Assembly (NCBI GenBank): GCA_947474415.1 | Contig: CANJKD010000107.1 | Span: 1-7,384, forward strand | Reading direction: 5' to 3' | DNA length: 7,384 nt | Origin: Burkholderiales bacterium | Lineage (GTDB): Bacteria > Pseudomonadota > Gammaproteobacteria > Burkholderiales > Burkholderiaceae_C | In this document: positions 1 to 5,171 of the stretch, piece after piece | Position numbering within the stretch: the stretch's first letter is position 1 | Layout: each line of letters begins with the position of its first letter | Notes under the pieces: generated by a model | Told to the model about the DNA's origin: nothing | The model's database searches: none | The model's input: the letters and a program-made list of their open reading frames with translations, nothing else | Position numbers and translations under genes: made by a program

Positions 1-1
1 C

Positions 2-73
2 ATCCCGCCCGCAGAAGCTGAGGCAAACTACTACAGGCAACTCGCCAGTCAAGCCACCACGGTGGCGGCCTGA
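2..73 (+). CDS. IS3-family transposase (OrfB), C-terminal end only
   Basis: This is the last 23 codons of a reading frame that enters from the left edge and stops at 71-73. The peptide contains PPAEAEANYYRQ, which resembles the conserved C-terminal tail of IS3-family OrfB (DDE) transposases. The catalytic core lies outside the window, so activity cannot be judged. The assignment is supported by the IS3-like inverted end that follows the stop codon within 40 bp, the usual layout for the 3' end of these elements. The gene reads in the same direction as the barrel gene fragment beyond it. Confidence 0.75.
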   Translation: MPPAEAEANYYRQLASQATTVAA

Positions 74-84
74 CTTAAACCAAA

Positions 85-112
85 CAGCCTCCACGAAACC
101 CGGGGCGGTTCA
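85..112 (+). repeat. Probable right terminal inverted repeat of the IS3-family element
   Basis: This G+C-rich end begins with TGAACCGCC on the minus strand, lies 12 bp after the transposase stop codon and ends where similarity to the IS stops. Its mate would be at the other end of the element, outside the window, so the repeat length cannot be confirmed. The terminal dinucleotide TG...CA is usual for the family. Confidence 0.55.
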
Positions 113-655
113 GGAACGAACTCCAGAGCGCGTGATCAGCTACTTTCAAGACCGCCGTGTGCGTTATGCGGCTTGAGACTTCACAGGGCCGGATCAATAA
201 GCAGCCAGGTCCGCTATTCGACCAGCGGCGTCGGCGCGCCACCACCCGGCACGAACCTGTCGGACACGAACCGGGTGTTGCGCGGCAAGGTGACATATGT
301 CTACCAGGCCAGGTACGGCGGCAGCCTGGGTCTGTTCCACCTCAGCGGCACCAGCAACCCAGCCTACGTGACCTATGACCCCGGTGGCGGCACCAGCCCG
401 TCCGGCACCCACCGGATGACGCGGCTCGAAGCGCCGACCGCGTCAGCGGGTCAGCCCGATGGCAACCGCACTGGCAGCCTGAACACCCGGGGCTTCACGC
501 TCGAAGCCTTCTGGACGCCGATTCAATACCTGCGAGTCGGCGCCCAGTTCACTGGCTACAACCGCTTCAACGGTGCTTCGAACAACTACGACGGCTACAG
601 CCGCAACGCGAGCGACAACAATTCGATATTCCTCTACACCTGGCTGGCGTACTGA
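113..655 (+). pseudogene. Outer-membrane beta-barrel protein, 5'-truncated by the IS3 element
   Basis: The frame is open from the IS boundary to the stop at 653-655, about 180 codons. It has no credible start codon: the only candidate, TTG at 173, has no ribosome binding site. The C-terminal half has alternating hydrophobic and polar residues typical of transmembrane beta strands (GFTLEAFWTP, LRVGAQFTGYNRFNG, NNSIFLYTWLAY). It ends in an aromatic residue (Tyr), the usual recognition signal for outer-membrane barrel assembly. The pattern NGASNNYDGYSRNASDNN resembles barrel proteins found near c-type cytochromes in iron- and metal-cycling Betaproteobacteria; I recall this and cannot check it. 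A short stretch in another frame (114-176) may encode a further strand, which would imply a frameshift. It was probably co-transcribed with the cytochrome at 2030 before the IS4 insertion. The family name is uncertain; a C-terminal barrel fragment is fairly secure. Confidence 0.65.
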
Positions 656-661
656 GAAGGT

Positions 662-670
662 GCGCCGCAC
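662..670. repeat. Target-site duplication, left copy (GCGCCGCAC)
   Basis: This 9-bp sequence is repeated exactly at 1999-2007, immediately outside both ends of the IS4-family element. The length is within the range known for IS4-family members. Confidence 0.85.
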
Positions 671-671
671 C

Positions 672-688
672 ACTACTGTCCGGTTAAA
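672..688 (+). repeat. IS4-family terminal inverted repeat, transposase 3' side
   Basis: Reads ACTACTGTCCGGTTAAA and matches the reverse complement of 1981-1997 at 16 of 17 positions; the one mismatch is T versus C at the eighth base. It overlaps the transposase stop codon (684-686), so the gene runs into its own inverted repeat. Confidence 0.88.
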
Positions 689-1853
689 AGCTGAACAAAT
701 TCAACTGGTTAGCGGCGATGGTCATTTCTGGCTCTGCGGCGTCGGCCTGCAAGGCCCATGAAAGCTGGGTTTTCTCGAAGACCGAGACCGACAAGATCTT
801 TAGACACGTGTACAGCGAGGCATCGAGTTGAAGCCCTTTCTTGACGATGGCGATGAGCACGTAGGTGGCCACTGCGCACCACACCTGCGTCTTCACGGCG
901 TTCTCGCTGTTGCCCAGAAATTGCTTGATGCGCAGATGCTGCTTGATCCACTTGAAGAACAGTTCGACCTGCCAGCGGCACTTGTGAAGCGCTGCAATCG
1001 TCAATGCCGGCAATGCCGTGTTGTTGGTCAGGAAGATCAGCGTCTTGGCAGTCTCGGGGTCGTTGAAGCGAATGCGCCGCAAATGCTCGGAATACCTCTT
1101 GGCCGAGTAGTGGCCATTGAGCATCACCTGCTGGTCGCTGATGACGCCGGTACCGCGATCCGTCGGTGTCGAGTAGACCCGCCGGGCATCCATCGACGAC
1201 TTCGCCCGAGTCACAAAGACGGCGCCGGCTTGCTGCAGCGCATACAGCCGGGCGAAATCGACATGGCCGCGATCCATCGCGTAGAACGCGCCGGCCTCGA
1301 ACGTCAGCATGTCCAGCACGCGCACGTCGTGCAGCTTGCCATCGCTGATGTGCATGAAGGCGGGGATGGCACCGCGCAGGTCCAGCAGCGTGTGCAACTT
1401 GATGGCGGCATTGGTGGATCGAAACGGCGCCCACTTGAACAGGCTCAGACACAGGTCGATGGTGCTGGAGTCCAGCGCATACACCGTGTTGTCCAAGTCG
1501 ATGCCAAGCGAATCGCCCGAATAGAGCTTGCGAGCGCGCCGGATCGGCAATGCCGCGAGGTCCGACCAGATCAGCCCATTGCGCGACTCGTTGGCGTCTG
1601 CCAGCGTCGAGCGTTTGACCGCCGAACGAAAGCCCATTGCATACAGCTTGGTGGCATTGGCGGACAGGCTGGCCTCGATGTCGCGCAGGCTCTCGCGCCA
1701 GGTGAGTTGTGTGAAAGCCTTTGCACGACACTGCTCGGCGCACGACAGCGTGCGCACACCCGAGTTGCCGCCGTGGCGGTGCACGATGCGCGCCAAGCTC
1801 GTCCAAGGCACGAACTCCATGACCTGTGCGAACAAGGTCTTGCCGACGTACAT
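684..1853 (-). CDS. IS4-family DDE transposase
   Basis: This 389-residue transposase cuts and joins the ends of its own element. The RNase H-like DDE triad can be placed at D128 (in LDSSTIDLCL), D194 (in YAMDRGHVDF) and E297 (in RWQVELFFKW). The YREK signature, Y-x2-R-x3-E-x6-K, is present as R293, E297 and K304, but the tyrosine position is His290 (codon at 984-986, CAC on the coding strand). One base change from TAC would explain this. The start at 1853 gives the N-terminus MYVGKTLFAQVMEF, which fits the family. An upstream in-frame TTG at 1904 would add 17 residues that do not look like family sequence. There are no frameshifts or internal stops. Whether the His substitution reduces activity is unknown; the perfect 9-bp target duplication suggests a fairly recent insertion. 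Confidence 0.93.
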   Translation of the reverse strand: MYVGKTLFAQVMEFVPWTSLARIVHRHGGNSGVRTLSCAEQCRAKAFTQLTWRESLRDIEASLSANATKLYAMGFRSAVKRSTLADANESRNGLIWSDLAALPIRRARKLYSGDSLGIDLDNTVYALDSSTIDLCLSLFKWAPFRSTNAAIKLHTLLDLRGAIPAFMHISDGKLHDVRVLDMLTFEAGAFYAMDRGHVDFARLYALQQAGAVFVTRAKSSMDARRVYSTPTDRGTGVISDQQVMLNGHYSAKRYSEHLRRIRFNDPETAKTLIFLTNNTALPALTIAALHKCRWQVELFFKWIKQHLRIKQFLGNSENAVKTQVWCAVATYVLIAIVKKGLQLDASLYTCLKILSVSVFEKTQLSWALQADAAEPEMTIAANQLNLFSF

Positions 1854-1980
1854 GCGGGACCCCCAAGGCTGCTGAGCCGGGGAAAGTACGCGATTCTGGA
1901 ACAACGAAATTCAAGTCGGCACCAAACGAAATCGGTCTACGACCCCCGCCAATGCTTGATCTCAGGCTCGGCATTCCTCA

Positions 1981-1997
1981 TTTAACCGGGCAGTAGT
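1981..1997 (-). repeat. IS4-family terminal inverted repeat, transposase 5' side
   Basis: Its reverse complement reads ACTACTGCCCGGTTAAA, pairing with 672-688 at 16 of 17 positions. About 130 bp separates it from the transposase ATG; that stretch would carry the transposase promoter, but I see no convincing -35/-10 pair in it. Confidence 0.88.
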
Positions 1998-1998
1998 C

Positions 1999-2007
1999 GC
2001 GCCGCAC
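1999..2007. repeat. Target-site duplication, right copy (GCGCCGCAC)
   Basis: Exact copy of 662-670, adjoining the right end of the IS4-family element. It lies in the leader of the dihaem cytochrome gene, 22 bp before the start codon. Confidence 0.85.
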
Positions 2008-2018
2008 TGCCAATCACC

Positions 2019-2023
2019 GGGAG
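2019..2023 (+). promoter_or_regulatory. Ribosome binding site of the dihaem cytochrome gene
   Basis: GGGAG lies 6 nt before the ATG at 2030. It sits outside the IS4 element and survived the insertion, so translation signals are intact even if the original promoter was cut off upstream. Confidence 0.75.
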
Positions 2024-2029
2024 AAGCTG

Positions 2030-2674
2030 ATGAATTCCTCTACCCTCGCCCTTCTGGTGGCCGCCGCCGCGTTTTCGGCCGGCTGCGCAAACCCGGAACG
2101 TTCGCGCAACCTCGCGGACCCAAATGTTTCGGCCACCACACTGGCGGAGCAAGTCTGCTCGAATTGCCACGGCGTGACCGGTAGCGCCGTATCGCCCAAC
2201 TTCCCGAACCTGGCCGGCCAGATCGAGCCCTACTTCGTGGCCCAGCTCAATGGGTTCAAGAGCCACAGCCGGCAAGATCCGGCGGGCTTCGAGTACATGT
2301 GGGGCCTGAGCCGCAGCCTGACCGACGACCAGATCAAGGGCTTGGCGACCTACTACGCGGGCCAGTCGCCAGCGCGGCAGGCACTCGAAGGCGACCGCAG
2401 CCGGCTCGACGCCGGCAAGTCGATCTTCGAAACAGGCGTGGCCGACAAGGGCGTGCCAGCCTGCGCCGGTTGCCACGGCGACAAGGGCCAGGGCCAAGCC
2501 AACTTCCCCCGCATCGCAGGCCAGCACGCCGACTACCTCGTCAAGCAGTTGACGGTGTTCCAGCGCACCGGCGACCGGCCCGAAGGCGGCATCATGAAGA
2601 CCGTTGCCCACGAGTTGACGAGGCAGAATATCGACGATGTGGCCAGCTACCTGCAGGCCTTGCCGAACCTGTAA
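2030..2674 (+). CDS. Dihaem cytochrome c, c4-like
   Basis: This 214-residue exported electron carrier consists of two similar class I cytochrome c domains. CXXCH haem-binding motifs are CSNCH at residues 43-47 and CAGCH at 145-149. Probable axial methionines are Met90 (EYMWGLSRSLTDDQ) and Met189 (GGIMKTVAHELTRQ), each followed by the C-terminal helix usual in this fold. This layout and length match the cytochrome c4 / c553 family. The N-terminus has a hydrophobic stretch ending FSAGC at 15-19. That could be a lipobox with Cys19 as the lipidated residue, but the n-region carries no Lys or Arg, so the signal is not textbook. The start is supported by GGGAG 6 nt upstream. With the IS4 element removed, the gene would lie 37 nt after the barrel gene, suggesting one original transcript. 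The likely role is periplasmic electron transfer; the partner is not identifiable. Confidence 0.9.
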   Translation: MNSSTLALLVAAAAFSAGCANPERSRNLADPNVSATTLAEQVCSNCHGVTGSAVSPNFPNLAGQIEPYFVAQLNGFKSHSRQDPAGFEYMWGLSRSLTDDQIKGLATYYAGQSPARQALEGDRSRLDAGKSIFETGVADKGVPACAGCHGDKGQGQANFPRIAGQHADYLVKQLTVFQRTGDRPEGGIMKTVAHELTRQNIDDVASYLQALPNL

Positions 2675-2749
2675 GGCGGGCGGTGGTGGCGGCCTCGATC
2701 TGGGTTCCGGGCGATGGCGGCAAGGCAGCGCGCCACAATGTATGAAGCG

Positions 2750-2772
2750 AGCCGGCGCATGTTTGCCCGGCT
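2750..2772 (+). other. Short stem-loop between cytochrome c and b561 genes
   Basis: AGCCGG at 2750-2755 pairs with CCGGCT at 2767-2772 around an 11-nt loop. No T-run follows, so I do not call it an intrinsic terminator. It could be a processing or attenuation structure, or chance in G+C-rich DNA. The 137-bp gap it sits in holds no other feature I can support. Confidence 0.25.
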
Positions 2773-2811
2773 TTGGTTGATCCCCGAACTGCAGCCAACT
2801 TTGCACCCCCG

Positions 2812-3378
2812 ATGACCGTGAACACTCGCCAGTCCACCTCGAGCTTCAATTGGCGTTACACCCGCACCGCCATCGCCCTGCACTGGGGCATCGCGTTGCT
2901 CGTTGCCTTCATTGCCGCGCTCGGCTTGTACATGATGTCGATCGAAGACGAGCCCGGTAGCGGCTGGTACTTCAACCTGCACAAGTCGCTTGGCATTGCG
3001 ATGGCGATGCTTCTTGTGGCGCGCCTTGGCTGGCGCCTGATGAACACGCCAGAGCCCCTGTCCGACGCGATCCCGAAGTGGCAACGCCAACTCTCGCGTG
3101 CCACGCAATGGCTGCTCTACCTGCTGATGGCGCTCGTGCCGGTCGCTGGCTACATCGGTGCCTCGTACACCAAGAAGGGCGTGCAGTGGTTCGGGCTCGC
3201 CACCCCGCAGTGGGCTCTGCCTGACCATGACCGCGCCGAGCAGTTCTTCGACATCCATTCAGCGCTGGTCTGGGTGCTTGTGGCATTCGTCGGCCTGCAT
3301 GTATTGGGCGCCCTTAAACACCTGCTGATCGACCGCGACGGCGTGTTCCAGCGCATGCTGTTCAAGCGCCGCCGCTAG
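2812..3378 (+). CDS. Cytochrome b561 (CybB-type), four-helix membrane protein
   Basis: This 188-residue inner-membrane dihaem b cytochrome has four hydrophobic segments at about residues 20-41, 57-76, 102-121 and 149-172. Histidines lie where haem ligands are expected in bacterial b561: His24 (ALHWG), His57 (NLHKSLG), His149 (DIHSALVW) and His163 (GLHVLG). The C-terminal motif HLLIDRDGVFQRML is typical of the family. Known members exchange electrons with the quinone pool, so it could link quinol oxidation or reduction to the dihaem cytochrome encoded upstream; that pairing is an inference from adjacency. ATG at 2812 gives a normal family start, although no Shine-Dalgarno sequence precedes it. 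An in-frame TTG at 2773 would add 13 residues and is less likely. Confidence 0.92.
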   Translation: MTVNTRQSTSSFNWRYTRTAIALHWGIALLVAFIAALGLYMMSIEDEPGSGWYFNLHKSLGIAMAMLLVARLGWRLMNTPEPLSDAIPKWQRQLSRATQWLLYLLMALVPVAGYIGASYTKKGVQWFGLATPQWALPDHDRAEQFFDIHSALVWVLVAFVGLHVLGALKHLLIDRDGVFQRMLFKRRR

Positions 3379-3392
3379 CGCCGGCATCAACC

Positions 3393-3865
3393 ATGCACAA
3401 CGCTTCTGCCACCGACCTCCCGGCCGCCGACGCCGCCGAACTCGTGCGCGCCCTCGCCCGGCGCGAGGTCAGCGCCATCCAACTCTGCGACGCCGCCATC
3501 GCCTGCTTCGAGCAGCGCGACGGCGCCATCAATGCCGTTGTCGTGCGCGCCTGCAGGCGCGCTTCCGTGAACTGTTCGAGGCCTGGGACCTTGTCCTGAT
3601 GCCGGCCTTCGGCACGGCCGCCTTCAAGCATGTGGATGAACCCGCGTGGGGCCGCCCCGTGTTGTCCATCGACGGCTACGACACGGCGTATGGCGATCAA
3701 TCGGCCTGGGCCGGCATTGCCAGCTTCGTCGGCCTGCCCGCGACGGTGGCGCCTGTGGCGACCACCGCCGAAGGTCTGCCGATCGGCGTGCAGATCTTCG
3801 GCCCAATGTTCGGCGACCGCACCACGATCGCGGCTGCCGGCTGGCTGGCGGCGTTGCATCGCTGA
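3393..3865 (+). pseudogene. Amidase-signature family pseudogene with large internal deletion
   Basis: Two pieces of one amidase remain in different frames. The first (from ATG at 3393, to about 3550) encodes the amidase N-terminus, with AAELVRALARREVSAIQLCDA and INAVVVR. The second (frame 2, from about 3551 to the stop at 3863-3865) encodes the family C-terminus: LQARFRELFEAWDLVLMPAF, then GLPATVAPVATTAEGLPIGVQ and GPMFGDRTTIAAAGWLAAL. Together they make about 157 residues, against roughly 450-500 for the family. The missing middle held the Gly/Ser-rich signature and the Ser-cisSer-Lys catalytic triad, so neither fragment can be active. Read in the first frame, the protein ends early at 3599. 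The frames meet inside an 18-bp perfect palindrome (3545-3562). The gene starts 14 bp after the b561 stop without a clear ribosome binding site. Confidence 0.85.
3545..3562. repeat. 18-bp perfect palindrome at the amidase deletion junction
   Basis: GCGCGCCTGCAGGCGCGC is its own reverse complement. The N-terminal amidase frame ends and the C-terminal frame begins within it. An inverted sequence like this could have promoted slipped replication or been formed by joining two similar GCGCGC-rich ends. The geometry is directly visible; the mechanism is inference. Confidence 0.7.
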
Positions 3866-3954
3866 GGCTGAGGCTTGCGGGTGCGGCCAGCGCCGTACGG
3901 GCTCCTAAAATGGCCCGCGCCGGGCAGATCAACCCCATGCCGCAGCCAATCGCC

Positions 3955-5121
3955 ATGAACACACCGCACATCGTTGGCTGGGGTCACACCCCGTTCGGCA
4001 AGCTCGACACGCTCGATCTCGAACAACTGCTGCGCGACGCCGCGCTGCCGGCCATTGACAGCGCCGGGCTGGAGCCGTCCGACATCGACGGCATCTTCAT
4101 CGGCCACTTCAACGCCGGCTTCGTGCGCCAGGACTTCAGCGGCGCGATGGCCGCAGTGGCAATTCCCGCATTCCGCCACACGCCCGCCGTGCGCCTGGAG
4201 AACGCCTGCGCCACCGGCTCGGCGGCCATCTGGGCGGCGCTGGATGCCCTGGCCAGCGGCCGCGTCATGCGCGCGTTGGTGGTGGGCATGGAGAAGATGA
4301 ACACATTACCGAACGCGCAGATCGGCGCGACGCTGCTGAAGTGCTCTTACGTGAAGGAGGAAGGCGACACGCCGGGCGGCTTCGCGGGCGTGTTCGGCAG
4401 CATTGCGCAGCAATACTTCGAGCGCTTCGGTGATCAGTCGGACGCGCTCGCGGCGATCTCGGCCAAGAACCACCGCAACGGAGTGGCCAACCCGTTCGCC
4501 CACATGCAGCGCGATCTCGGCTTCGAGTTCTGCCGCCACCCGTCCGACAAGAACCCCTTCGTGGCCGGGCCGTTGAAGCGGTCCGACTGTTCCCTGGTGT
4601 CGGACGGCGCGGCTGCGCTGGTGCTGTCGCTGGAGCCGATTTCCGGCGCGTTGGTGGCGCCGGTCCGATGGCGCTCGCGTACGCAGGTCAACGATTTCCT
4701 GCCGCTGTCGCGCCGCGACCCAACGCGCTTCGAAGGTGCCGCATTGGCCTGGGGCCGGGGCCTGGTGGAGGCGAGGGTTTCCTTGACCGACCTGCACTTC
4801 GTCGAGACCCACGACTGCTTCACGATCGCCGAAATGCTGGAGTACGAAGCCATGGGCCTGGCACCCCATGGCCGGGGCGCGCGGGTCATCCTCGATGGCG
4901 TATCACGCAAGGATGGCAAGCTGCCGGTCAACCCATCGGGCGGCCTGAAGTCGCGCGGCCACCCGATCGGCGCCACCGGCGTATCGCAGCATGTGATGGC
5001 GGCGATGCAGTTGTCTGGCACAGCCGGAGCGATGCAGGTCGAAGGCGCGAGGCTTGGCGCCGTGTTCAACATGGGTGGCGCGGCCGTGGCCAACTACCTC
5101 AGCGTGCTGGAGGCGGTTTGA
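3955..5121 (+). CDS. Thiolase-superfamily acetyl-CoA acyltransferase, SCP-x type
   Basis: This 388-residue thiolase-fold enzyme would make or break C-C bonds in acyl-CoA thioesters. The nucleophile region is ENACATGSAA with Cys85. The other motifs are HDCF at 286-289 (classical thiolases have NEAF-like sequence) and GHPIGATG with His336. The usual C-terminal CxG cysteine is replaced by NMGG at 372-375. HDCF plus loss of CxG marks the SCP2/SCP-x group, where the HDCF cysteine is thought to take over the second catalytic role. The ATG at 3955 was chosen because MNTPHIVGWGHTPFGK aligns with the normal family start; in-frame ATGs at 3937 and 3910 add 6 or 15 unrelated residues. None has a good ribosome binding site. 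Members often pair with an OB-fold/zinc-ribbon (DUF35) protein, but none is encoded here. The acyl-CoA ligase follows closely. Confidence 0.9.
   Translation: MNTPHIVGWGHTPFGKLDTLDLEQLLRDAALPAIDSAGLEPSDIDGIFIGHFNAGFVRQDFSGAMAAVAIPAFRHTPAVRLENACATGSAAIWAALDALASGRVMRALVVGMEKMNTLPNAQIGATLLKCSYVKEEGDTPGGFAGVFGSIAQQYFERFGDQSDALAAISAKNHRNGVANPFAHMQRDLGFEFCRHPSDKNPFVAGPLKRSDCSLVSDGAAALVLSLEPISGALVAPVRWRSRTQVNDFLPLSRRDPTRFEGAALAWGRGLVEARVSLTDLHFVETHDCFTIAEMLEYEAMGLAPHGRGARVILDGVSRKDGKLPVNPSGGLKSRGHPIGATGVSQHVMAAMQLSGTAGAMQVEGARLGAVFNMGGAAVANYLSVLEAV
5109..5113 (+). promoter_or_regulatory. GGAGG motif at the thiolase end, possible RBS for an upstream TTG start of the ligase
   Basis: GGAGG lies 4 nt before a TTG (5118-5120) that is in frame with the acyl-CoA ligase and overlaps the thiolase stop codon (5119-5121). 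The spacing is short but workable. If used, ligase translation would be coupled to the thiolase and gain 18 residues. Confidence 0.35.
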
Positions 5122-5171
5122 GCGACGCCAGTGACACCGATGACACCCGCGACGCCGGCCGCGTTCAGGTG

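Larger units (their letters stand above)
1..112 (+). mobile_element. Right end of an IS3-family insertion sequence
   Basis: The element enters from the left edge and contains the transposase 3' end. I place its right boundary at about 112 because the sequence there, read on the minus strand from 112, begins TGAACCGCCCCGGGTTTCGT, which resembles terminal inverted repeats of IS3-family elements (recalled, not searched). The left end and the target duplication are not visible. Sequence to the right of 112 belongs to a different gene, a beta-barrel protein. Confidence 0.7.
671..1998 (-). mobile_element. Complete IS4-family insertion sequence, about 1,328 bp
   Basis: The element has a single full-length transposase gene on the minus strand. 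Terminal inverted repeats lie at 672-688 and 1981-1997, and a 9-bp direct repeat, GCGCCGCAC, flanks it at 662-670 and 1999-2007. That is the full signature of a transposition event in which the target duplication has not yet diverged. It landed 15 bp after the stop codon of the barrel remnant and 31 bp before the ATG of the dihaem cytochrome, so no coding sequence was broken. Any transcript from left to right would have to pass through the element against its transposase. The transposase resembles the IS4 subgroup with YKCRWQVELFFKWIK-type motifs, which I associate with ISPepr1-like elements. Confidence 0.9.

Noticed and set aside
709..1974. Second minus-strand open frame (421 codons) through the IS4 element
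   Set aside because: It overlaps the real transposase in another frame, is rich in Arg/Pro/His, and shows no family motifs.
1956..1984. Outward promoter at the IS4 end (TTGATC, 17-nt gap, CATTTA)
   Set aside because: The -35 is moderate but the -10 matches the consensus at only two positions, too weak to list.
828..1985. Long plus-strand open frame (385 codons) across the IS4 element
   Set aside because: It runs antisense to the transposase with its conserved DDE motifs; the translation is His/Arg/Gln-rich without recognisable motifs, a usual shadow in G+C-rich DNA.
2750..2772. Intrinsic terminator after the dihaem cytochrome
   Set aside because: The 6-bp stem is followed by TTGG rather than a T-run; kept only as a low-confidence stem-loop.
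1982..2806. Minus-strand open frame opposite the dihaem cytochrome
   Set aside because: It lacks any motif or start context, while the plus strand carries two CXXCH motifs and an RBS.
3906..3911. TAAAAT as a -10 box for the thiolase gene
   Set aside because: It resembles a -10 element, but no -35 lies at 16-18 nt; the nearest TTGCGG is 25 nt away.
3646..3954. Extended start of the thiolase at 3646
   Set aside because: The first 100 codons read through the amidase pseudogene in a non-amidase frame and resemble no protein; the family start begins at 3955.
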